From Gemmatimonadota bacterium (GTDB taxonomy: Bacteria; Gemmatimonadota; Gemmatimonadetes; Gemmatimonadales; GWC2-71-9), in contig JADJPD010000023.1 in the NCBI GenBank assembly GCA_016713435.1, positions 1-64,000 of the forward strand: a DNA stretch of 64,000 bases, written 5' to 3'. The notes beneath the pieces were generated by a model, which was not told where the DNA came from, did not search any database, and saw only the letters and a list, made by a program, of their open reading frames with translations. Below, in pieces: positions 28,161 through 36,625 of this stretch. Within the stretch, counting starts at the first letter, position 1, and every line of letters begins with the position of its first letter. A program made the position numbers and the translations under genes.

Positions 28161-29425
28161 GGCGACGCCTCGGGTTGGCGCTCCTGACGCTGCTTCCCGG
28201 CGCCTGCATGGTGGACAATTACGTCGCCAGCACGGAGGGGCCGCTGGTGTTCACGCTCAGCGCCGACTCGGCGTGGAGCGGGGGTACGGTGGCGGTGACG
28301 GCCACGCGCTTTGCCGAGCTGGTGTACACGCCGGTGTTCGTGAGCGGGGCCGACACGCTGGCCGCGACGCGCACAGGTGACTCGACCTACACCGTCCGCA
28401 TTCCCGTCGGCCGAGCCGGGCCGGTGCCGATCGCCATCCAGGAAGGGACGCGGCGCTTCGAGGTGGGGACCGTGACCCGGGCCGGCTTCGCCGAGCTCAA
28501 CTGGTACACGCCGGGGTTCGATTTCAGCATGCTGATCCAGGCCCGGCGTCACAGTGTCCCGGTGGTGCTCGGGAACGGCAGTGCGGGGATCACGCTCTTC
28601 TACCCGAGCCTGCGGCGAGCAGAGCGCCTGACGGGGTTCCGCGCCCCGGCCGTGTACTATGGGATCGGCCAGAGCTACGTCGGTGGCGAGTTCATCCTCC
28701 GTGACTCGACCGGGGCGCTCGGGGTATGGGAGCTGTGGCCATCCCCCCTCAAGCGACGTCCCGCTCTGGGCTCCACCAGTCGACAGATGGCCCAGCTCGG
28801 CCCGACCGTGTTTCTCTACACATACTCCCATGGCACGATGACCACCGACACCACCCCACCCATCCAGGGGTACGGGCCTTTCGATACGGAAGACAGCTGG
28901 AACATCCACCTGTCCCCCCGGGGGGACCGTGCGGTGATCCGGTCGACGGCCAGCAATGGCGGCGTTCCCGTCATCAACAGCCTCAGTGGGGATACCGCCT
29001 ACCTGCTGCCGATGCGCTCGCTGGCGGCGGCGGACTTCACGCCGGACGGCGCGGAGTTCGTGGCTGCGGGGAGGTTCCCCGGGAGCGGCGACTCCCTGCG
29101 CCGCATCGAGGCGACGACCGGCGCGACGGTCGTCGCCGGTCCGCTGCCCGACTCCGCCTACATCACCAACCTCCAGGTGGATCCGGGGCGCCGGTGGGTG
29201 TTCCTGATGATCGAGCGGCCGGAATGCGTGCCCGGCATCGTGGTCTACGACTTTGCGACGATGCGGCCCGTTGGGGACCTCAGGGGCCCCCCAACCAGTC
29301 CGGGCGGCAGCTGCGGGAATCGCGGCTGGGAAGGTCTGCTCGTCCATGACACGGCGCCCGATCGGCTCTACCTCCTGTGGAACGGTGAGCCGCTTCCGGT
29401 CTTCGAGTTCACGGTGCTGCCCTGA
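28157..29425 (+). CDS. Lipoprotein with predicted beta-propeller-like repeats, paralogue of previous gene
   Basis: 422 residues from GTG 28157, which overlaps the preceding stop and starts MRRRLGLALLTLLPGAC, a lipoprotein signal. Its N-terminal part repeats the neighbour's pattern (SAWSGGTVAVTATRF ... SGADTLAATRTGDS), and the second half has matching segments SPRGDRAVIRST, TPDGAEFVAAG and DPGRRWVFLM, so the two genes arose by duplication. Sequence identity outside these landmarks is low. Probably both lipoproteins are outer-membrane-anchored; role unknown. Confidence 0.65.
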   Translation: MRRRLGLALLTLLPGACMVDNYVASTEGPLVFTLSADSAWSGGTVAVTATRFAELVYTPVFVSGADTLAATRTGDSTYTVRIPVGRAGPVPIAIQEGTRRFEVGTVTRAGFAELNWYTPGFDFSMLIQARRHSVPVVLGNGSAGITLFYPSLRRAERLTGFRAPAVYYGIGQSYVGGEFILRDSTGALGVWELWPSPLKRRPALGSTSRQMAQLGPTVFLYTYSHGTMTTDTTPPIQGYGPFDTEDSWNIHLSPRGDRAVIRSTASNGGVPVINSLSGDTAYLLPMRSLAAADFTPDGAEFVAAGRFPGSGDSLRRIEATTGATVVAGPLPDSAYITNLQVDPGRRWVFLMIERPECVPGIVVYDFATMRPVGDLRGPPTSPGGSCGNRGWEGLLVHDTAPDRLYLLWNGEPLPVFEFTVLP

Positions 29426-29557
29426 TCCGCCCGCCTTTCGTCCCCCTTCATCCCCCCTTCAGACCCCCACCCCAAGCCTCGACACCGACTGGCACCTTGC
29501 CGGGCGGGCAGGGTAGATTATCCTGCCAACTAAGTCGCAACCCGCCAAGGACATAGG

Positions 29558-30751
29558 ATGCCCGTCACCCTCGATCCGGCCCGCCTCGCCGACCCCGCGC
29601 TCCGGCCCATCGCGGACAAGGTCCTCGCGACTCGCCGGCTCGATGCCGACGATGCCCGCGCGCTCTACGCGACGCACGATCTCCTGGGCCTCGGCATGCT
29701 GGCGGACTTCGCCAACGACCGGAAGAACGGCGACCGGGTCTTCTTCTCCGCCAACCAGCACATCAACCCCACCAACGTCTGCATCCTGCGGAACACCTGC
29801 GTGTTCTGCTCCTTTGCGCGGATGCCGAAGGAGGAGGGGAATTACACGCGGAGCCTCGAGGAGGTCTTCGCCGAGGCGGAAGCGGCCCGGAACTCCCCTA
29901 CGCGCGAGTTCCACATCGTGGGCGGGCTCCATCCCAAGCTCCGGCTGTCGTACTACACCGACATGATCCGGGGCCTCAAGGAGCGCCACCCGCACGTGCA
30001 CATCAAGGCGCTCACCGCCGTCGAGATCGCGCACCTGGCGCGGATCGAGAAGTGCACCATCCGAGAGGTGCTGGTGGCCATGAAGGAAGCGGGCCTCACG
30101 AGCCTGCCGGGCGGCGGTGCCGAGGTGTTCTCGACGGCCGTCCGCGCGACGATCGCCGAGCGGAAGCTGACGGGCGAGGAGTGGCTGGCGGTGCACCGCG
30201 AGGCGCACCAGCTCGGCATCCCCACCAACTGCACCATGCTCTACGGCCACGTGGAGACGGCGGACGACCGGATCGAGCACCTCGCCGCGCTCCGCGGCCT
30301 GCAGGACGAGACCGGCGGCTTCCTCACCTACATCCCGCTGGCCTACCACCCGGACAACAACGAGCTGGGCGAGGACCTGGGCCGGGTGGGCAGCGCCACC
30401 ACCGCCTACGAGGACCTCAAGAACATCGCCATCGGCCGGCTCTTCCTGGACAACATCCCGCACGTGAAGACCCACTGGCCCATGGTGACGCCGTTCCTGT
30501 CGCAGGTGGCGCTCAGCTTCGGGTGCGACGACGTGGAGGGCACCGTGGTCTTCGAGCGCATCTACCACGACGCCGGTGCCAAGACCGACCTCGGCATGCA
30601 CTACCTGGACCTCGTGAACCTGATCCGCGGCGCCCGCAAGCGGCCCGTGGAGCGGAACAGCCTGTACGAAGTGGTGCGCGACTCCTTCGACGACCTGGCG
30701 GCCGGCGTGGAGCTGGCCGGGGCGGGTGCCCCATCGGTGCACGCGGCATGA
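29558..30751 (+). CDS. mqnE: Aminofutalosine synthase (radical SAM)
   Basis: Second step of the futalosine menaquinone pathway: joins the MqnA product to SAM-derived adenosyl to form 6-amino-6-deoxyfutalosine. 397 residues with the family core NPTNVC, GGLHPKL, IKALTAVEI and GGGAEVF. The cluster motif is CX5CX2C (Cys75, Cys81, Cys84) rather than the usual CX3CX2C seen in the neighbouring mqnC. AAGGAC precedes the ATG. The stop overlaps the mqnA start (ATGA). Confidence 0.93.
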   Translation: MPVTLDPARLADPALRPIADKVLATRRLDADDARALYATHDLLGLGMLADFANDRKNGDRVFFSANQHINPTNVCILRNTCVFCSFARMPKEEGNYTRSLEEVFAEAEAARNSPTREFHIVGGLHPKLRLSYYTDMIRGLKERHPHVHIKALTAVEIAHLARIEKCTIREVLVAMKEAGLTSLPGGGAEVFSTAVRATIAERKLTGEEWLAVHREAHQLGIPTNCTMLYGHVETADDRIEHLAALRGLQDETGGFLTYIPLAYHPDNNELGEDLGRVGSATTAYEDLKNIAIGRLFLDNIPHVKTHWPMVTPFLSQVALSFGCDDVEGTVVFERIYHDAGAKTDLGMHYLDLVNLIRGARKRPVERNSLYEVVRDSFDDLAAGVELAGAGAPSVHAA

Positions 30752-31569
30752 AGCTGGGCAGGATCCCGTACATCAACTGCTACCCGATCTACGGGGCCGT
30801 GGACCGGGGGCTGGTGACGCTCCCCGCCGAGATCGTCACCGCCACGGCGGCGGACCTGAACGACCTCCTCGCCGCCGGCGCGCTGGACCTGAGCGTCATC
30901 TCGGCCGTGGAGTACGCCCGTGATGCCGCGAGCTACCACCTCCTGCCCGACCTGGCCATCAGCTGCGACGGCCCGGTGCGGAGCGTCAAGCTCTTCAGCA
31001 AGCGCCCGCCCGGGGACCTGGACGTGGCCACCGTGCTGCGCACCTCGTCCAGCCGGACCTCGATCCTGCTGCTCGAGCTCCTCTGCCGCCACTGCTGGAA
31101 GGTGCAGCCCCGGTTCGCCACGGTGCGCGCGGAGCCGCGGGACCTGCGGCAGCTGGAGCAGGTGCCGCACGATGCCGTCCTGGTGATCGGCGATGCCGCG
31201 CTGCTCCTGGCCAACGAGGGCGACTACCCGTTCGAGGTGGACCTCGGCGAGGCCTGGAAGCAGTGGACGGGCCTGCCGTTCGTCTTCGCGGTGTGGGCCG
31301 CCCGGCGGGACGCCTACGTGCCGCGGGTGCGGGAGGTCCACCGCAAGCTGCTCGAGTCCCGGGAGTGGGGCCTGGCGCACCTCGACGACCTCGCGGGGCA
31401 GGCGTTCCTCACCACCGGCCTGCCGCGCGAGGTGTGCCGGAACTACTTCGACGACCTGGACTACGGCTTCTCGTACCGGCACCTCGCCGGCCTGACCGAT
31501 TTCTTCCGGCGCCTCGCCGCCGACGGCCTCGTGCCGGACGGCAGCCTGAGCTTCATCAGCGCCGCCTGA
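30748..31569 (+). CDS. mqnA: Chorismate dehydratase
   Basis: First enzyme of the futalosine pathway, turning chorismate into 3-[(1-carboxyvinyl)oxy]benzoate. 273 residues with the N-terminal RIPYINCYPIY and the substrate-pocket stretch LRTSSSRTSILLLELL typical of the periplasmic-binding-protein-like MqnA/MqnD fold; the IGDAALLLANEG motif also fits MqnA. ATG overlaps the mqnE stop by 4 bases, so the two are coupled. Confidence 0.92.
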   Translation: MKLGRIPYINCYPIYGAVDRGLVTLPAEIVTATAADLNDLLAAGALDLSVISAVEYARDAASYHLLPDLAISCDGPVRSVKLFSKRPPGDLDVATVLRTSSSRTSILLLELLCRHCWKVQPRFATVRAEPRDLRQLEQVPHDAVLVIGDAALLLANEGDYPFEVDLGEAWKQWTGLPFVFAVWAARRDAYVPRVREVHRKLLESREWGLAHLDDLAGQAFLTTGLPREVCRNYFDDLDYGFSYRHLAGLTDFFRRLAADGLVPDGSLSFISAA

Positions 31570-31607
31570 CCCGATCCCCGCGGCCCCTGGGCCGGGAGGA
31601 CTGCCAC

Positions 31608-32675
31608 ATGGACGTGATCGACCGCACCTCGGGCGAGTTCAAGGACGCCCTCGAGCTCTACACCCGGACCCCGCTCCTCGAGCTGGGCCAGCTGGCTGAT
31701 GCCGCGCGCTGGCGCAAGCATCCCGATCCGGTCGTCACCTACATCATTGACCGGAACATCAACTACACCAACGTCTGCGTGGCCGACTGCGGCTTCTGCG
31801 CCTTCTACCGGCGCCCCAAGCACGGCGAGGGCTACGTCCTCTCCTACGAGCAGATCGGCGCCAAGATCGATGAGTGCAAGGAGCTGGGCGGGGTCCAGAT
31901 CCTCTTCCAGGGCGGGCACAACCCGTACATCCCGTTCGAGTGGTACCTCGAGCTCATGCGCTACATCAAGCGCAACCACCCGATCCACATCCACGGCTTT
32001 TCGCCGTCGGAGGTGGTGTTCTTCGCCGAGCGCTTCCGGATGTCCGTCAGCGACGTGATCCGCGAGCTCCGCGCCGCGGGCCTCGACAGCATCCCGGGCG
32101 GCGGCGGCGAGATCCTGGTGGACAGTGTCCGCCAGCGCGTTGCCCCCAAGAAGGCGCAGACCGACGAGTGGCTCGGCGTGCAGGAGGAGGCGCACCGCCA
32201 GGGCCTCCGCACCTCGGTGAGCATGATGTACGGCATGGGCGAGAGTCCCGCCGACCGGATCGAGCACCTCTTCCGCGTGCGCGAGGTGCAGAAGCGGACC
32301 GGCGGCTTCACGGCGTTCATTGCCTGGCCGCTGCAGCCGGAGGGGACGCCCGAGCTGTCGCACATGCCCAAGACGGACGCGGTGACGTACCTGCGGACGC
32401 TGGCCACCGCGCGCGTCATCCTCGACAACATCCCGAGCCTGCAGAGCTCGTGGGTGACCATGGGCCACAAGGTGGGGCAGGTGGCGCTCCGCTTCGGCGC
32501 CAACGACTACGGCTCCCTCATGATGGAGGAGAACGTCGTCTCGGCGGCCGGCACCACCTACCGCACCACCATCGCGGAGATGGAGCGCGTCATCACCGAC
32601 GCCGGCTTCACGCCGCGCCGGCGGCGGCAGGACTATTCCCTCGTCGAGGCGCCGGCCGAGACCGTCGCCGCCTGA
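31608..32675 (+). CDS. mqnC: Cyclic dehypoxanthinyl futalosine synthase (radical SAM)
   Basis: Cyclises dehypoxanthinylfutalosine in menaquinone synthesis. 355 residues from ATG 31608, which has GGGAGGA 7 bases upstream; the frame upstream to 31263 crosses mqnA. The radical SAM motif is the canonical CX3CX2C: Cys57, Cys61, Cys64 (CVADCGFCAFYR), followed by QGGHNP and GGGGEILVD. mqnB and mqnD are not in the window. Context with mqnE and mqnA makes the assignment firm. Confidence 0.94.
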   Translation: MDVIDRTSGEFKDALELYTRTPLLELGQLADAARWRKHPDPVVTYIIDRNINYTNVCVADCGFCAFYRRPKHGEGYVLSYEQIGAKIDECKELGGVQILFQGGHNPYIPFEWYLELMRYIKRNHPIHIHGFSPSEVVFFAERFRMSVSDVIRELRAAGLDSIPGGGGEILVDSVRQRVAPKKAQTDEWLGVQEEAHRQGLRTSVSMMYGMGESPADRIEHLFRVREVQKRTGGFTAFIAWPLQPEGTPELSHMPKTDAVTYLRTLATARVILDNIPSLQSSWVTMGHKVGQVALRFGANDYGSLMMEENVVSAAGTTYRTTIAEMERVITDAGFTPRRRRQDYSLVEAPAETVAA

Positions 32676-32715
32676 TTGGCGCGGCCCAACGGCGCCTGGC
32701 CCTCCCAACCCCGGC

Positions 32716-33198
32716 ATGCCCGCCTCCCGCACCGGCATCGGCTACGATTCGCACCGGCTCGTCGAGGGCCGCCCGCTCATCCTCGGCGGCCAGCGGATCC
32801 CGTTCGAGAAGGGCCTCCTCGGCCACTCGGACGCCGACGCCGTGGCGCACGCGCTCACGGACGCCATCCTCGGTGCCGCCGCCGCCGGCGACATCGGCAA
32901 GCTCTTTCCCGACACCGACCCGCAGTGGAAGGGCGCCGACAGCATCAAGCTGCTCTTCGAGGCCTGCCAGCTGGTGCGCTACCGCGGCTTCACGCCGCGC
33001 CAGTGCGACATCACCGTGATCCTGGAGCGCCCCAAGCTCGGCAGCCACTTCACCGCCATGGCCGAGACGCTGAGTGAGGCCACCGGCATCCCGGTCTCGG
33101 CCATCGGGCTCAAGGCCAAGACCAACGAGGGGATGGGCTTCGTGGGCCGCGGGGAAGGCATCGCGGTGATCGCGGTGGCCACGCTCGAGGAAGCCTGA
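32716..33198 (+). CDS. ispF: 2-C-methyl-D-erythritol 2,4-cyclodiphosphate synthase
   Basis: MEP-pathway enzyme for isoprenoid precursors (including the menaquinone side chain). 160 residues with zinc ligands Asp11 and His13 (GYDSHRL) and His-containing LLGHSDADAVAHAL, plus the C-terminal KAKTNEGMGFVGRGEGI. No ispD partner is adjacent. The stop shares one base with the next start (TGATG). Confidence 0.95.
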   Translation: MPASRTGIGYDSHRLVEGRPLILGGQRIPFEKGLLGHSDADAVAHALTDAILGAAAAGDIGKLFPDTDPQWKGADSIKLLFEACQLVRYRGFTPRQCDITVILERPKLGSHFTAMAETLSEATGIPVSAIGLKAKTNEGMGFVGRGEGIAVIAVATLEEA

Positions 33199-34253
33199 TG
33201 GAGCGCTTCCTCGAGTGGCTGGCCGGCCTGCAGCCACTCACCATCTACGCGGTCACGGGGCTCTCGACCTTCGTCGAGAACGTCTTCCCGCCCACCCCCT
33301 CCGACGTCATCGCCGCCCTGGGCGGCTTCCTCACCAAGCGCACCGCCGTGGACGCCGTGACGGTGTTCCTCGTGGCGTGGCTCGCCAACCTGGTGGGCGC
33401 GGTGGCCGTGTACCTCCTGGCGCGGCGCTATGGCCGGAATTTCCTGGCCACGCCCCTCGGCCAGCGCCTGCTCCCCGCCGACGCCATCATCGCCATGGAG
33501 CGTGAGTACCTGCGCTTCGGGGTGGCGGGGATCTTCATCAGCCGCTTCCTGCCGGGGTTCCGCTCGTTCGTGGCGCCGTTCGTGGGCCTGGTGAACCTCC
33601 CACCGCTCCGCGCGCTGCTGCCCATGGCCGCGGCAAGCGCCATCTGGTACGCCGCCATCGTCTGGCTCGGTGCCCGGCTGGGGCAGGAGTGGGAGGCCAT
33701 CACCCGCTTCCTCGGCACGCTCAACCGGACGCTGGCCGTCGTCGCGCTGGTGCTGGCGGGGCTCGTGGGCTACTGGCTCTGGCGGCGCGGCAAGGAGGCG
33801 GGACCCAGGCGGGCCCGGCTGGTGCGCATCGTCCGTCGGGCGCTGGGCGACACGCGGGACGCGGCGCCGAGCGGCGTCGAGGGCGACCTGGCCGAGAAGG
33901 GCGCGGCGGCGCTGCTGTTCGAGCTCACGCACGCGGACCCCGCGCTCTCGATCGAGGAGCGCGAGGAAGTCGCCGGCTTCCTGCGGGAGAGCTGGGGACT
34001 CCGCCAGGGGCAGGGCCCGACCGGCGCCTTCCCCGGCCCGAGCCCGGAGGACACGCGGGAGTTCGCCTCGCTCTTCACGAGTGACTACGACCGGGAGCGG
34101 CGCCTCGAGCTGCTCGTCCTCCTCTACCGCATGGGCGCCCGGCACGGCACCTTGACCCGGCACCAGGAGCGGCTGATGGCGCGCGCGGCCCAGCTGCTCG
34201 GCCTGCTCCCGGCCGACCAGGCGGAGGCGCGCACCCGCGCCACGGGCGGATGA
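33198..34253 (+). CDS. DedA-family membrane protein fused to a TerB-like domain
   Basis: 351 residues. Residues 1 to about 195 are a DedA/SNARE-associated membrane domain (FVENVFPPTPSDVIAALGG, then FISRFLPGFRSFVAPFVGL), the group now implicated in lipid flipping. After the last helix and a basic linker (RRRGK) comes a helical domain at roughly 225-345 that looks like TerB: AALLFELTHADPALSIEEREEVAGFL and LELLVLLYRMGARHGTLTRHQERLM are the two pseudo-repeats with the acidic D..I..EE pattern. DedA proteins are normally about 200-220 residues. Overlaps ispF and the recombinase gene, so co-translated. Confidence 0.82.
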   Translation: MERFLEWLAGLQPLTIYAVTGLSTFVENVFPPTPSDVIAALGGFLTKRTAVDAVTVFLVAWLANLVGAVAVYLLARRYGRNFLATPLGQRLLPADAIIAMEREYLRFGVAGIFISRFLPGFRSFVAPFVGLVNLPPLRALLPMAAASAIWYAAIVWLGARLGQEWEAITRFLGTLNRTLAVVALVLAGLVGYWLWRRGKEAGPRRARLVRIVRRALGDTRDAAPSGVEGDLAEKGAAALLFELTHADPALSIEEREEVAGFLRESWGLRQGQGPTGAFPGPSPEDTREFASLFTSDYDRERRLELLVLLYRMGARHGTLTRHQERLMARAAQLLGLLPADQAEARTRATGG

Positions 34254-35161
34254 GCCGCGGCGACGCGGCGCGGCGCGCGTACCTGCTGGAGCAGTTCCAG
34301 GACTACCTGGCCCTCGAGGCAGGCCGTAGCGGCAACACCGTGGAGAGTTACCTTCGCGACCTGGACCGCTTTGTCCTCTGGGCCGACCAGAAGGGCGCCG
34401 GCGATCCCGGGAAGGTGACGCGGAAGCTGCTGCGCGAGTTCGTCTTTGCCCTCAAGGACCTCGAACTCTCGGCCGCGAGCATCCGGCGGACGGTGTCGGC
34501 GCTCCGCACCTACTACGGCTTCCTGATCGGCGAGGGCCGCGTGAACGCGGACCCGAGTGACCGTCTCGAGATGCCCCGCCGCGGCCGGAAGCTCCCCGAC
34601 ACGCTGAGCGTGGACGAAGTGCTCAAGCTGCTCGCCACGCCGAGTGCGGACGAGCCACTCGCCTGGCGGGACCGGGCGCTGCTGGAGCTGGCCTATGGGG
34701 CGGGGTTGCGCGTGAGCGAACTCTGCGGGCTGACGCTCGAGAACCTGCTCCTGTCCGAAGGCCTGGTGCGGGTGCTCGGCAAGGGAAGCAAGGAGCGACT
34801 GGTGCCGGTGGGCCGCCAGGTGATCGGTGCGCTCTCGGTGTACCTGCACCAGGTGCGGCCGGAGCTGGACAAAGGGAAGAGCGGGAACCGCGTGCTGCTG
34901 AATGCGCGCGGGGCGCCGCTCTCCCGGGTCGGCGCGTGGGGCGTGGTGAAGGCCACCGCGAAGAAGGCCGGCATCACCAAGCGCGTCACCACGCACACGC
35001 TGCGGCACTCGTTTGCCACGCACCTGCTGGAGGGCGGCGCGGACCTCCGCGCGGTGCAGGAGATGCTCGGCCACGCCGACCTCTCGACCACGCAGATCTA
35101 CACCCACGTGGACCGCGAGTACCTGCGCAGCGTGCACCGGCAGTTCCATCCGCGCGGCTGA
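34250..35161 (+). CDS. Tyrosine recombinase XerC/XerD
   Basis: Site-specific recombinase that resolves chromosome dimers at dif. 303 residues; catalytic Arg154 (GLRVSELCG), Lys178 (LGKGSKER), His249/Arg252 (HTLRHSFATH), His275 (LGHADLSTTQ) and Tyr284 (YTHVDREYL) are all present, and an N-terminal SAM-like domain covers residues 10-100. XerC or XerD cannot be separated here; no second copy is in the window. ATG overlaps the DedA-fusion stop by 4 bases. No dif site recognised. Confidence 0.92.
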   Translation: MSRGDAARRAYLLEQFQDYLALEAGRSGNTVESYLRDLDRFVLWADQKGAGDPGKVTRKLLREFVFALKDLELSAASIRRTVSALRTYYGFLIGEGRVNADPSDRLEMPRRGRKLPDTLSVDEVLKLLATPSADEPLAWRDRALLELAYGAGLRVSELCGLTLENLLLSEGLVRVLGKGSKERLVPVGRQVIGALSVYLHQVRPELDKGKSGNRVLLNARGAPLSRVGAWGVVKATAKKAGITKRVTTHTLRHSFATHLLEGGADLRAVQEMLGHADLSTTQIYTHVDREYLRSVHRQFHPRG

Positions 35162-35184
35162 CCAGCATCGCCCCGACATGGTAG

Positions 35185-35204
35185 GGGCCGGCCATGGCCG
35201 GCCC
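35185..35204. repeat. Perfect 20 bp palindrome (REP-like)
   Basis: GGGCCGGCCA (35185-35194) followed directly by its exact complement TGGCCGGCCC (35195-35204), in the gap after the recombinase gene; it reads ...GTAGGGG before the left arm. Flanked by TGGTAG-type sequence, it resembles dispersed palindromic repeats (REP-like elements) seen in other GC-rich genomes; no second copy in the window. It could also serve as a terminator, with the centre forming a small loop. Confidence 0.4.
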
Positions 35205-35278
35205 TCCTCAAACCGACACCCGAACCCAATTCGCCCCGGATTAATCCCGTCGTCACCTCCCTCACGAGATCCCTTGGT

Positions 35279-36625
35279 TTGAGAGCTCGCCCCGTCGTCG
35301 CCCTCGCGCTGCTCCTCAGCGCCGCCTGCGCCCGCTACACGCCCCAACCGGTGGACGTGGACGCGGCGCCGGCGGCGTACCGGGCGCGCACCCTCGACGA
35401 CCCCGCGCTGCGGGCGGCGCTCGACTCGCTGGGGGCGCCGGTGGGCGGGTTCTGGAATGCCTGGATGCTGGCGCAGGCGGCGTGGCTGCTCGCCCCGGAG
35501 CGCGGGCGGATGGAGGCGGAGGTGCGTGCAGCGGAGGCGGAGGCGGTGGCACAGGGCGCGCGGCCCGCCCTGGGCGTCAATGCCGCGTCGGAGATCGACT
35601 TCTCGGGGCAGGATGGCAGCACGCCGTTCGCCCTGGGGTTGTCGGGGCTGTTCCGGCTGGAGCTGGGCGGCAAGCGCGGGGCGCGCATTGGCCGGGCCGA
35701 GGCGGCGGTGCTGGCCGCGCGTGCCCGCCTCGAGGAGGCCCGGGCCGAGCGGGTGCACGGGCTCCGTCGCCTGCTCATCGAGCAGCGGGCCCTCGCCGCC
35801 CTCGCGCGCTCCGACGACTCCCTCGGCGTGGTTGGCGCCCGGGTGGAGCAGGCGCTGGAGCGCCGCTACCAGCAGGGCGCCATCGGCGGCACCGAGCTGG
35901 CCCGCTTCCGGGGGGACCGCCAGGCGGACTGGGCCCTCGCGGCGGCGCGTCGCCGCCGCGATGCCGAACTCGTGGCCGCCATCAGCGGCCGGCTCGGGAC
36001 GGCCGTCCCCTCCTTCGTGCCGCCGCCCCTGCCGGCCTGCGATGAACTGTGGAGCCCATTGCCCGCCCTCCTCGACTCGCTCGGCCGCGTGGCGCTGACC
36101 CACCGAGTCACTCTGGCGCGGGTGCTGGCCGAGTACCAGGAGGCCGAGGGCGACGTGCGGCTCGCGGCGGCGGAGACCTGGCCCGATATCGAGCTCGGGC
36201 CCGGGCTGCTGTTCGATCACGGCGTGGGCAAGTGGACCATCGGCTTCGGCCTGCCCTCGCTGCCGCGAGGCGCGGGTGCCGTCGTCCGCGCCGCCGAAGC
36301 GCGGCGCGCGGTCGCGTCGGCGCGGGTGGCGGAAGCGCAACTGGCCGTGCTCGGGGAGGTGCGCGAGGCCGCCCTCCGCTGCTCGGCGGCGGCGGCCTTC
36401 AGCCGGGCCCTGATGGAGCAGAACGGGGCCGCGTACGACCGGTTCCTGCGCGCGCGCGCCACCGTGGAGCGCGGCGAGGCCGAGCCGGTGCTGGCCGACT
36501 TCGCCATGCTCGAGGCGGCCCGCCTCACGCGGCAGTACGACGAGGCCCGGGTGGAGGAGGCGGTGGCGCGGGCGGACTTGGAGCGCGTGCTGGGCGTCTG
36601 GCCGCGCGAAGGGAGGGAACAGTGA
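35279..36625 (+). CDS. TolC-family outer-membrane efflux lipoprotein
   Basis: 448 residues from a TTG start; signal MRARPVVALALLLSAAC with lipobox SAAC. Long Ala/Arg/Glu-rich helices with two weakly similar halves (ELGGKRGARIGRAEAAVLAARARLEEAR in the first half, SLPRGAGAVVRAAEARRAVASARVAEA in the second) match the OEP/TolC coiled-coil repeats. Role: outer-membrane channel of the following tripartite pump. The stop overlaps the next gene (GTGA). Confidence 0.82.
   Translation: MRARPVVALALLLSAACARYTPQPVDVDAAPAAYRARTLDDPALRAALDSLGAPVGGFWNAWMLAQAAWLLAPERGRMEAEVRAAEAEAVAQGARPALGVNAASEIDFSGQDGSTPFALGLSGLFRLELGGKRGARIGRAEAAVLAARARLEEARAERVHGLRRLLIEQRALAALARSDDSLGVVGARVEQALERRYQQGAIGGTELARFRGDRQADWALAAARRRRDAELVAAISGRLGTAVPSFVPPPLPACDELWSPLPALLDSLGRVALTHRVTLARVLAEYQEAEGDVRLAAAETWPDIELGPGLLFDHGVGKWTIGFGLPSLPRGAGAVVRAAEARRAVASARVAEAQLAVLGEVREAALRCSAAAAFSRALMEQNGAAYDRFLRARATVERGEAEPVLADFAMLEAARLTRQYDEARVEEAVARADLERVLGVWPREGREQ

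Noticed and set aside
29490..29500. Possible sigma-54 promoter before mqnE (TGGCAC near TTGC)
   Set aside because: The two elements are only one base apart; the sigma-54 spacing (GG to GC about 10 bases) is not met.
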